Shown piece by piece: positions 1-5,164 of a stretch of DNA of 5,164 bases. Both the position numbers and the translations under genes were made by a program. How positions within the stretch are numbered: the first letter of the stretch is position 1; every line of letters begins with the position of its first letter. Location of the stretch: positions 177 to 5,340 of the forward strand of contig MGRR01000014.1 of NCBI GenBank assembly GCA_001798265.1, given 5' to 3'. A model generated the notes under the pieces. It was not told the DNA's origin. It made no database searches and worked only from the letters and a program-made list of their open reading frames with translations. This stretch comes from Deltaproteobacteria bacterium RIFCSPHIGHO2_12_FULL_43_9 (GTDB lineage Bacteria > Bdellovibrionota > O2-12-FULL-43-9).

Positions 1-117
1 TTCTGGTGAGTTTGAGGTTATGTAGGTTAAATATTCTGTAATTTTAATTAGTTAGTCTGCCAATGTGCCTATTTTAATTTTCCGGGACTAGCCTAAAAGT
101 CTAAAAGATTCTTTACT

Positions 118-144
118 TTGGCCCATATTTTTGGTACTTATAAC
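118..144 (+). promoter_or_regulatory. possible sigma70-type promoter for the operon
   Basis: TATAAC at 139-144 matches five of six bases of the -10 consensus. TTGGCC at 118-123 is a weak match (four of six) to the -35 box, with a 15-base spacer, which is shorter than the preferred 17. Transcription would start around position 150, leaving a leader of about 25-30 bases containing the carD ribosome binding site. The position is sensible but the -35 box and spacing are poor, so this is a candidate only. A CarD-dependent promoter can have weak core elements, but that is inference here. Confidence 0.25.
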
Positions 145-167
145 AACCCCCTTAAGAGTTTCCAATT

Positions 168-175
168 GGGAGAGG
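168..175 (+). promoter_or_regulatory. ribosome binding site of carD
   Basis: GGGAGAGG lies just before the ATG at 178. Its GGGAG core leaves about five bases to the start codon. This site selects ATG 178 over the in-frame TTG at 118, which has no comparable purine-rich sequence before it. Confidence 0.75.
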
Positions 176-177
176 CG

Positions 178-660
178 ATGTTTAAGATAGGTGATAAGGC
201 TGTTTATCCACCTCATGGTGTCGGGGAGGTCAAAGCGATTGAAGAGAGAAGGGTCTCTGGCCGAAAACAATCCTTCTATATCCTTCAGATCCTGGAAAAT
301 GAAATGACCGTTATGATTCCAACGGACAATGTTGAAGCAGTTGGGATGAGAGGGCTTATTTCCCGCAGGGATGTGCCAAGTGTTTTTAAAATCCTAAAGC
401 AGAAAAAGGTTAAAATAGATAATCAGCCCTGGAACAGGCGTTATCGTGAGTACATGGAGAAGCTCAATACCGGTAATCTATTTGAGATCGCAGAGGTGCT
501 AAGGGATCTTTTCCTGTTAAAAAATTCCAAAGAGCTTTCATTCGGGGAAAGAAATCTTTTGGATGAGGCTAAAATGAGATTAGTTAAGGAAATCTCACTG
601 GCCAAAAGATCCAAGGAAGAGACCGTAGAAGCAGAACTCCAAAAAATATTCGATATCTAA
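178..660 (+). CDS. carD: CarD/CdnL family RNA polymerase-binding transcription regulator
   Basis: This 160-residue protein is a CarD/CdnL-type global transcription factor. Family members bind the RNA polymerase beta subunit and stabilise the open promoter complex, notably at rRNA and growth-related promoters. The N-terminal RNAP-interaction (Tudor-like, TRCF-RID) domain covers about residues 1-60 and opens with the characteristic FKIGDKAVYPPHGVGEV; QSFYILQIL and MIPTDNV follow. The remainder is the helical C-terminal domain, including Trp85 in PWNRRYREYMEKL; Trp85 is the residue used by mycobacterial CarD at the upstream edge of the bubble. Length is normal for the family (about 150-165). ATG 178 is chosen because the protein then begins exactly at the family N-terminus and follows a good ribosome binding site; the TTG at 118 would add 20 unrelated residues. 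It is the first gene of the operon and its TAA directly touches the ispD ATG. The family assignment is firm; which promoters it controls cannot be read from the sequence. Confidence 0.95.
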   Translation: MFKIGDKAVYPPHGVGEVKAIEERRVSGRKQSFYILQILENEMTVMIPTDNVEAVGMRGLISRRDVPSVFKILKQKKVKIDNQPWNRRYREYMEKLNTGNLFEIAEVLRDLFLLKNSKELSFGERNLLDEAKMRLVKEISLAKRSKEETVEAELQKIFDI

Positions 661-1341
661 ATGGATGCCATAATCGTCGCCGCCGGTGAAAGTCTTCGTT
701 TCAATTCAGGAAAATCAAAAGTTTTATACCAGTTGGCAGATCAACCGATTATTTCGTACTCCATTAATCTCTTCAATAATCTTGAATACATAAAAAGGAT
801 AGTTGTTGTAACCACAAAGGAGAGTCTATCTGATGTTGACACTATTTGTATGCGATCCCCAAAATGTCTAAAACCGGTAATTGGCGGCGAGACAAGATAT
901 TCATCCGTAAGAGCAGGCCTGCTTGCGCTTAAACCATGGAGGGATCGCGTGGCAATACATGATGCCGCAAGACCTCTCTTAAGTAGGGTGTTGATGGATC
1001 GTCTGGAAGAACGAAGCAGGAATTCACTAGTTACGATTCCAGGAATATTTGTTACTGACACAATGAAGGAGATTGATACATGTGGGTTTGTTAAAACAAC
1101 GCATAATCGGGAGAGGCTTAGATCCATACAGACACCACAGATATTCCACCCTGCTGTTATAGAGATGTTCCCGCACGATTGTAATCCGACTGATGAGGCT
1201 ACGGTGGCAGAGGGGCTGGGTTTTCCTGTTCTGGTTATAGAAGGTGAAATTACGAATTTGAAGATAACCTATAAAGAAGATATCGATGTTGCTAATTCTA
1301 TTATAAACCGAGAGGGCAATGAGAATTGGAATCGGCTATGA
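661..1341 (+). CDS. ispD: 2-C-methyl-D-erythritol 4-phosphate cytidylyltransferase (IspD)
   Basis: IspD is the cytosolic MEP-pathway enzyme that joins CTP and methylerythritol 4-phosphate to give CDP-methylerythritol and pyrophosphate. The 226-residue length is typical. The nucleotide-binding start is IIVAAGESLRF, with Arg13 and Lys20 at the same seven-residue spacing as catalytic Arg20/Lys27 of the E. coli enzyme. Further landmarks are GGETRYSSVRAGL, HDAARPL (Asp101, Arg104), DTMK (Thr134), QTPQIF, TDEA and NLKIT (Lys201, equivalent to E. coli Lys213). The glycine-rich loop reads GESLR and KVLYQL replaces the common KQF-type sequence; this resembles related nucleotidyltransferases, but the full motif set supports IspD. 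The ATG follows the carD TAA with no gap and no recognisable Shine-Dalgarno site, suggesting coupling to carD translation. The 3' end overlaps ispF by 23 nt in another frame. The two enzymes are separate here, not fused as in IspDF proteins. Confidence 0.96.
   Translation: MDAIIVAAGESLRFNSGKSKVLYQLADQPIISYSINLFNNLEYIKRIVVVTTKESLSDVDTICMRSPKCLKPVIGGETRYSSVRAGLLALKPWRDRVAIHDAARPLLSRVLMDRLEERSRNSLVTIPGIFVTDTMKEIDTCGFVKTTHNRERLRSIQTPQIFHPAVIEMFPHDCNPTDEATVAEGLGFPVLVIEGEITNLKITYKEDIDVANSIINREGNENWNRL
1310..1316 (+). promoter_or_regulatory. ribosome binding site of ispF inside ispD
   Basis: GAGAGGG lies within the last codons of ispD, two bases before the ATG at 1319. It is similar to the carD site and supports initiation at 1319, where the conserved IspF N-terminus begins. 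Confidence 0.65.
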
Positions 1342-1795
1342 TGTCCATCCATTGGCGTCAGGGCGAAAGCTGTTTATTGGTGGGGTAGAGGTTCAATCTA
1401 CCCTTGGTTCCGTTGGTCATTCCGACGGAGACGTGTTGATTCACGCGCTTTGTGACGCGCTCCTTGGCGCGGCCGGATTGGGTGATATAGGGAAATATTT
1501 TCCGTCAAATGACAATTCTTTTAAAGATATCCGCAGCACCCTGCTTTTAGAGAAAGTGGTAGACAATCTTAAGCGTCATAACTATATAGTTCATAATATA
1601 GATGCGATAATTTTTTTAGAAAAACCCAAGGTTTCTTCCTATACAGATTCCATGAGAAGGGTAATTTCTGATATTGTTGGAATAGGTGTACAGATGGTGA
1701 GTGTAAAAGCTACAACCACAGATGGTTTGGGTATGATTGGTAGAGGGGAAGGAATAGCAGCGCAGGCTATAGTGACGATAAGGAAATCTCAATGA
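1319..1795 (+). CDS. ispF: 2-C-methyl-D-erythritol 2,4-cyclodiphosphate synthase (IspF)
   Basis: IspF converts CDP-methylerythritol 2-phosphate to methylerythritol cyclodiphosphate with release of CMP, two steps after IspD; it normally works as a cytosolic homotrimer. The 158-residue length is standard. The metal ligands Asp8, His10 (GYDVH) and His42 (HSDGDVLIHAL) fall at the same numbers as in E. coli IspF. Asp46, Asp56 and Asp65 of the substrate loops are kept, and KATTTDGLG with GRGEGIAAQA forms the cytidine/metal site (Thr132-Thr134). Two changes from E. coli are visible: the FPDTD loop reads FPSND (Asp63 to Ser63), and the TTTE glutamate is Asp135, a conservative change. The start is fixed by the conserved MRIGIGYDVH and a purine-rich site upstream. 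It overlaps ispD by 23 nt and gltX by the 4-nt ATGA. IspE, required between the two enzymes, must be encoded elsewhere. Confidence 0.98.
   Translation: MRIGIGYDVHPLASGRKLFIGGVEVQSTLGSVGHSDGDVLIHALCDALLGAAGLGDIGKYFPSNDNSFKDIRSTLLLEKVVDNLKRHNYIVHNIDAIIFLEKPKVSSYTDSMRRVISDIVGIGVQMVSVKATTTDGLGMIGRGEGIAAQAIVTIRKSQ
1780..1785 (+). promoter_or_regulatory. ribosome binding site of gltX inside ispF
   Basis: AAGGAA lies six bases before ATG 1792, within the last codons of ispF. Together with the ATGA stop/start overlap it fits translational coupling of gltX to ispF. Confidence 0.65.
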
Positions 1796-3255
1796 GTGAT
1801 GTTAGAGTTCGCTTTGCTCCAAGTCCTACGGGGAGTCTTCATGTCGGTGGTGCCAGAACTGCTCTTTATAATTGGCTCTTTGCAAGGCATACAGGTGGCA
1901 AGTTTATATTAAGGATTGAGGACACGGATCAGGCACGCTCTACCAGGGAATCCGAGGAGAGCGTCGTCCAGGATTTAAAATGGCTTGGGTTAAATTGGGA
2001 TGAGGGGCCTGATGTGGGTGGCGAATATGGGCCTTATCGTCAGAGTGAAAGGCATCATATTTATAAGGGATACGCGGATAAATTGTTGAAAGAGGGCATT
2101 GCCTACAAATGTTATTGTACGGATGAGGAACTTACCAGAAAAAGGGATGAGGCGTTTTCCAAGGGTCAAATTCCACAATATGATGGAACATGCAGGGATC
2201 TGGACGCCTCCGCTCAACAAAAGTTGCAGCTTCAGGGAGGGAAACCTGCCATCAGGTTCAAGATTCCAAAGGGTGCGAAGAAATTAAATGATCTAATCAG
2301 GGGACTCATTGAATTTCCGGAAGGGATGGTCGGGGATTTTATTATTGTAAAACATGATGGTTTTCCAACGTATAACTTTGCTGTGGTTGTCGATGATGCC
2401 TTGATGAAAATTACCCACGTCCTTCGCGCAGAGGAGCATCTCTCGAATACCAATCGACAGTTAATGCTTTTTGAGGCCTTGAAATTTCCAATTCCCCAGT
2501 TTGGTCACTTTGCTCTTGTGATGGGTAGGGATGAGAGTGGCAATGTCTCAAAGCTAAGCAAGAGGCATGGTGCGACCTCTGTTGCGCAGTATCGTGATAC
2601 GGGTGTAATTCCCGATGCGTTAAATAATTATCTGGCACTTTTGGGCTGGTCACACCCTGAGGCCAAAGAGCATTTATCCAAAGAGGAGTTAATAAAGAGT
2701 TTTTCTCTTGAGCGCGTAGGTAAAAGCCCGAGCATTTTTGATGTTGGAAAGTTTGAATGGCTCAGTGGTTTGTACATCAGGGGGCTATCTACCGATGAGC
2801 TGATTAAGCGCACACTCCCCTTTTTCGGCGATTCGGTCCAAAAGTATTCAAAAGAACAGCTGGCAAATGGGATCCATGTCATTGCTCCTTCTGTAAGATA
2901 TCTTTCAGAGATTCCGGAAAAATTCTTCGACGCGTTTGATCCGGATAAATTTGTTATTGATGAAGAGTCAAAGGTCCTTCTAAAAGCACCGCAGGCAAAG
3001 GTCGTGGTTGAATGCTTCGAGCATGAGCTAACTCAATGGAAAGGCGAATCGATTTCTCCTGATATTTTAAAAGGGATGATTAATAGTATTAAGGAGAAGA
3101 GTGGAGCGAAGGGAAAGGCGCTGTTTCAACCCCTCCGCGCGGCAGTGACCGGTAAGCTCTCAGGCCCGGAGCTCGATCAGGTAATCCAGAATATCGGTAA
3201 AGAGGGGTGTCTTGCCAGGATTGCGAAAACAAAAAAGGAAATATCATGGGGGTGA
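1792..3255 (+). CDS. gltX: glutamyl-tRNA synthetase (GluRS)
   Basis: This 487-residue class I synthetase attaches glutamate to tRNA(Glu) in the cytoplasm. The catalytic Rossmann fold starts with FAPSPTGSLHVGGART, whose HVGG (17-20) is the HIGH signature. KLSKR at 254-258 is the KMSKS loop. GDFIIVKHDGFPTYNFA and VLRAEEHLSNTNRQ form the active-site core typical of GluRS/GlnRS. A zinc-type motif, CYC at 107/109 and Cys134, is present, but the fourth ligand, His in E. coli (CRH), is Asp136 here. The anticodon-binding half (about 330-487) ends with the conserved LFQPLRAAVTGKLSGPEL. In the anticodon domain, Ser367 falls where the Thermus enzyme has Arg358, the residue reading the third anticodon base, so strict Glu-only versus relaxed tRNA(Gln) charging is open. 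The start is the ATGA overlap with ispF; the end overlaps cysS by 10 nt. Confidence 0.98.
   Translation: MSDVRVRFAPSPTGSLHVGGARTALYNWLFARHTGGKFILRIEDTDQARSTRESEESVVQDLKWLGLNWDEGPDVGGEYGPYRQSERHHIYKGYADKLLKEGIAYKCYCTDEELTRKRDEAFSKGQIPQYDGTCRDLDASAQQKLQLQGGKPAIRFKIPKGAKKLNDLIRGLIEFPEGMVGDFIIVKHDGFPTYNFAVVVDDALMKITHVLRAEEHLSNTNRQLMLFEALKFPIPQFGHFALVMGRDESGNVSKLSKRHGATSVAQYRDTGVIPDALNNYLALLGWSHPEAKEHLSKEELIKSFSLERVGKSPSIFDVGKFEWLSGLYIRGLSTDELIKRTLPFFGDSVQKYSKEQLANGIHVIAPSVRYLSEIPEKFFDAFDPDKFVIDEESKVLLKAPQAKVVVECFEHELTQWKGESISPDILKGMINSIKEKSGAKGKALFQPLRAAVTGKLSGPELDQVIQNIGKEGCLARIAKTKKEISWG
3235..3240 (+). promoter_or_regulatory. ribosome binding site of cysS inside gltX
   Basis: AAGGAA lies five bases before ATG 3246. 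It favours that ATG over the upstream in-frame TTG at 3207 and over GTG 3252, which would give a 4-nt GTGA overlap with gltX. Confidence 0.65.
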
Positions 3256-4727
3256 GGGTTTATAACACCATGACGGGACAAAAGGAGGATTTTGTTCCAC
3301 TTACCCCGGGCAATGTTGGTATCTACTGGTGTGGGGTGACGGTCTACGACAGAATTCATATCGGACACACAAGGGCATTCATCGTTTTGGATGTTATTTA
3401 TAGATATCTGAAACACAAGGGCCTTAAGGTATCAGTTGTCAGGAATCACACCGATATAGATGATAAAATAATTAAAAGAGGGCTCGAAAGCGGGGTAGAT
3501 CCATTAAAATTGGCCAAAGAGAATATAAAACTGCTTGAAGAGGACTGCGCAGGACTTAATCTTTTGCACCCAACCGTGGAGCCTAAAGCGACAGAGCACA
3601 TTCCCGAGATGATAAATATGATTTCAGCCCTTATAGAAAAGGGGCATGCGTATGTTGTGGACGGTGATGTCTTTTACAAGGTGAGAAGCTTTCCTGAATA
3701 TGGAAAATTGTCGAAGAAAAAAATAGACGAGCTTGAGGTCGGCGCTAGAATCGCCATAGATGAAAAGAAAAAGGATGCTCTCGATTTCGCATTATGGAAA
3801 GCCAGCAAGCCTGGTGAACCAAAATGGAAGAGCCCATGGGGGGAGGGGAGACCAGGCTGGCATATAGAATGCTCGTCAATGGCGCAGAAATATCTGGGTG
3901 AGACATTCGATATTCATGGTGGTGGCAGGGACCTGATCTTTCCCCATCACGAAAATGAAATTGCGCAGAGTGAAGGCACTACAAATAAACCATTTGCCAA
4001 ATACTGGATCCACAATGGATTGATAAATCTGGGCAAGGAAAAGATGTCCAAATCCCTCGGTAATATTATTACTACCCACGAATTATTAAAGCGTTATCCA
4101 GCCGAGGTCATCCGGTTCTTTATCCTCTCTTCACACTACAGAAGCCCTGTCGATTTTTCAGAGCAGCTTATGAATCAGGCGGTTGTTGCACTCGAGAGGC
4201 TTTATGACGCGATGGAACTGATCCAAGAAAAATTAAAGATGAATGTTTTGCCGGGAGAAATATCGGAGGGTGGAGAAGAGGTCGCCGAATTATCAAGTAC
4301 TCTCAAAGATAAATTTATTAAGGCGATGGATGACGATTTTAATACCGCCCAGGCCCTGGGATATATGTTTGAGCTGGTAAGGGTTCTAAATAGATGGATA
4401 AACGCAAAGACATTCAAATTGACAGAAGCAAGCAAAACGCAGCTTCTGGCGATTAATAATCTAGTCAGGGAATGTGGCGGTATAATAGGACTTTTACAGG
4501 ACGAGCCGGAAAAGATTTTACGAAGGCTTAAATTGTGTTCACTCCCATTCCTCGGAATCAACGAGGATGAGATAAACGCAGCCATTTTACAAAGAGACCA
4601 GGCTCGCAGGCGAAAAGATTATAAGGCGGCAGATGAAATACGATCATCGCTTCTACACAGATCTATATTACTTGAAGATAAACCCGCTGGAACAACCTGG
4701 AAAATCAAACGTGAACTTCACACATGA
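3246..4727 (+). CDS. cysS: cysteinyl-tRNA synthetase (CysRS)
   Basis: This 493-residue class I synthetase charges tRNA(Cys) with cysteine in the cytoplasm; the family is usually about 460-490 long. HIGH is at 38-41 in the run VYDRIHIGHTRAF, and KMSKS is at 266-270. The zinc ligands that discriminate cysteine from serine are all present: Cys29 (YWCG), Cys209 (HIECSSM), His234 and Glu238 (FPHHENE), nearly identical in number to E. coli Cys28/Cys209/His234/Glu238. The C-terminal part contains the DALR-type helical region (MDDDFNTAQAL) and the final RRRKDYKAADEIRSSL followed by AGTTWKI, as expected for a full-length enzyme. ATG 3246 is chosen because it has the best ribosome binding site and begins just before the conserved VRVYNTMT; GTG 3252 is a possible alternative start two codons later. 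The gene overlaps gltX by 10 nt and uvrB by 4 nt. Confidence 0.98.
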   Translation: MGVRVYNTMTGQKEDFVPLTPGNVGIYWCGVTVYDRIHIGHTRAFIVLDVIYRYLKHKGLKVSVVRNHTDIDDKIIKRGLESGVDPLKLAKENIKLLEEDCAGLNLLHPTVEPKATEHIPEMINMISALIEKGHAYVVDGDVFYKVRSFPEYGKLSKKKIDELEVGARIAIDEKKKDALDFALWKASKPGEPKWKSPWGEGRPGWHIECSSMAQKYLGETFDIHGGGRDLIFPHHENEIAQSEGTTNKPFAKYWIHNGLINLGKEKMSKSLGNIITTHELLKRYPAEVIRFFILSSHYRSPVDFSEQLMNQAVVALERLYDAMELIQEKLKMNVLPGEISEGGEEVAELSSTLKDKFIKAMDDDFNTAQALGYMFELVRVLNRWINAKTFKLTEASKTQLLAINNLVRECGGIIGLLQDEPEKILRRLKLCSLPFLGINEDEINAAILQRDQARRRKDYKAADEIRSSLLHRSILLEDKPAGTTWKIKRELHT

Positions 4728-5164
4728 AAAAATTCTCTATTGTTTCAGATTTTAAGCCACGTGGTGACCAGCCAAAGGCGATAAAACAACTTACGGACAA
4801 TTTAAAAAACAATGTTTTGTCACAGACCCTGCTGGGCGTAACAGGCAGTGGCAAAACATTCACCATGGCAAATGTAATTGAAAACTTAAACCGGCCCGCA
4901 CTTGTCATTGCCCCTAACAAGACCTTAGCTGGGCAGCTGTTTCACGAATTCAAGGAGCTTTTCCCAGATAATGCCGTCGAATATTTTGTGAGTTACTATG
5001 ATTATTATCAGCCGGAGGCCTATATCCCCTCGACTGACACGTATATTGAAAAAGACTCCTCAATAAATGAAGCCATAGATAAACTCAGACACTCATCCAC
5101 CATGTCTGTTCTGACAAGGAGGGATGTTATTGTTGTAGCCAGCGTCTCCTGTATTTACGGATTA
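4724..5164 (+). CDS. uvrB: excinuclease ABC subunit B (UvrB), N-terminal part, cut by window edge
   Basis: The first 147 residues of UvrB, the DNA-loading helicase-like subunit of nucleotide excision repair. UvrB takes over lesions from UvrA and recruits the UvrC nuclease. Visible are the N-terminal FKPRGDQPKAI, Walker A GVTGSGKT at 38-45 followed by FTMANVI, APNKTLAGQL, the damage-verifying beta-hairpin region YYDYYQPEAYIP, and the conserved RRDVIVVASVSCIYGL at the right edge. Full-length UvrB is usually about 660-680 residues, so roughly three quarters lies beyond the window; the open frame continues to the last base. The start is the ATGA overlap with the cysS stop. No Shine-Dalgarno sequence is recognisable before it, so expression probably depends on coupling to cysS or on an unseen element inside cysS. 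A small palindrome (4711-4721) lies two bases before the ATG. The family call is secure. Confidence 0.97.
   Translation, partial: MKKFSIVSDFKPRGDQPKAIKQLTDNLKNNVLSQTLLGVTGSGKTFTMANVIENLNRPALVIAPNKTLAGQLFHEFKELFPDNAVEYFVSYYDYYQPEAYIPSTDTYIEKDSSINEAIDKLRHSSTMSVLTRRDVIVVASVSCIYGL

Larger units (their letters stand above)
1..177. other. AT-rich noncoding leader upstream of carD
   Basis: No open reading frame with a plausible start, ribosome binding site or recognisable protein family was found here. The stretch is clearly richer in A and T than the genes that follow. It contains two copies of ATTTTAATT exactly 30 bases apart (41-49 and 71-79), a CTAAAAG tandem pair (93-99 and 101-107), and an 11-base palindrome AAAGATTCTTT (104-114). 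Because no gene downstream in the window is separated from its neighbour, this is the only obvious place for the main operon promoter. No tRNA, riboswitch or strong rho-independent terminator was recognised. Confidence 0.7.

Noticed and set aside
117..134. Sigma54-type promoter suggested by two GG dinucleotides (TTTGGCC and TTGGT)
   Set aside because: The second element lacks the required GC and the spacing is one base off, so it does not fit the -24/-12 pattern.
118..177. Upstream TTG start extending CarD by 20 residues
   Set aside because: The extension does not resemble the family N-terminus, TTG 118 has no ribosome binding site, and ATG 178 has both a good site and the canonical FKIGD start.
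88..270. 60-codon minus-strand frame across the leader and carD start
   Set aside because: It covers the carD coding start, lacks a recognisable domain, and would need a divergent gene inside the only promoter region.
741..1127. 128-codon open frame on the minus strand inside ispD
   Set aside because: It is fully antisense to a well-conserved gene, has no recognisable domain, and is explained by the codon pattern of ispD.
661..1341. Possibility that the IspD-like protein is a different nucleotidyltransferase (GlmU-like KVLYQL)
   Set aside because: The later motifs HDAARP, DTMK, QTPQ, TDEA and NLKIT, the length and the adjacent ispF all specify IspD.
2411..2653. 80-codon His-rich open frame on the minus strand inside gltX
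   Set aside because: It lies opposite the KMSKS-loop region of GluRS; the unusual composition follows from the antisense reading of conserved codons.
3207..3245. Upstream TTG start for CysRS giving MSCQDCENKK and a CxxC-like pair
   Set aside because: It would overlap gltX by 49 nt, the added residues are out-of-frame gltX sequence, and ATG 3246 has a well-placed AAGGAA site and the expected CysRS N-terminus.
4202..4585. 127-codon open frame on the minus strand inside cysS
   Set aside because: Serine/leucine-rich shadow of the CysRS helical domain, with no family features and no support as a gene.

Overview
This window is a compact bacterial housekeeping operon read entirely from the + strand. 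In order it carries a CarD/CdnL-type RNA polymerase-binding regulator, two non-consecutive MEP isoprenoid enzymes (IspD and IspF), two class I aminoacyl-tRNA synthetases (GluRS and CysRS), and the first 147 residues of the excinuclease subunit UvrB, which runs off the right edge. Every gene is intact apart from that edge truncation. No RNA gene, mobile element, CRISPR array or terminator was seen.

Layout: positions 1-177 are AT-rich, hold no supportable gene, and are the only place in the window where an ordinary promoter and leader can fit. carD starts at ATG 178 behind a purine-rich Shine-Dalgarno stretch. From there to the right edge there is no intergenic base: carD and ispD abut, ispD/ispF overlap by 23 nt, ispF/gltX by 4, gltX/cysS by 10 and cysS/uvrB by 4. 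This implies one polycistronic message with translational coupling, although promoters inside coding sequence cannot be excluded by eye.

Organism: the carD-ispD-ispF-cysS type of order, the moderate GC content and the classical Shine-Dalgarno sites suggest a Gram-negative-type bacterium, perhaps from the former Deltaproteobacteria (Desulfobacterota/Myxococcota) or a neighbouring candidate phylum. This is inference from gene content and remembered synteny, and the lineage cannot be fixed from the window. The organism uses the MEP route. IspE, which acts between IspD and IspF, is not in the window.

How the genes fit together: CarD-family proteins stabilise RNA polymerase open complexes, especially at rRNA and other growth-related promoters. 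The downstream genes supply isoprenoid precursors, charged Glu- and Cys-tRNA, and nucleotide excision repair. The set is best read as a growth-linked operon with a global transcription factor at its head, not as a new dedicated system. I found no convincing undescribed system. The points most worth checking are a Ser in GluRS where discriminating enzymes carry a key anticodon-recognising Arg, the out-of-frame ispD/ispF overlap, the absence of recognisable Shine-Dalgarno sites before ispD and uvrB, and small repeats in the leader.
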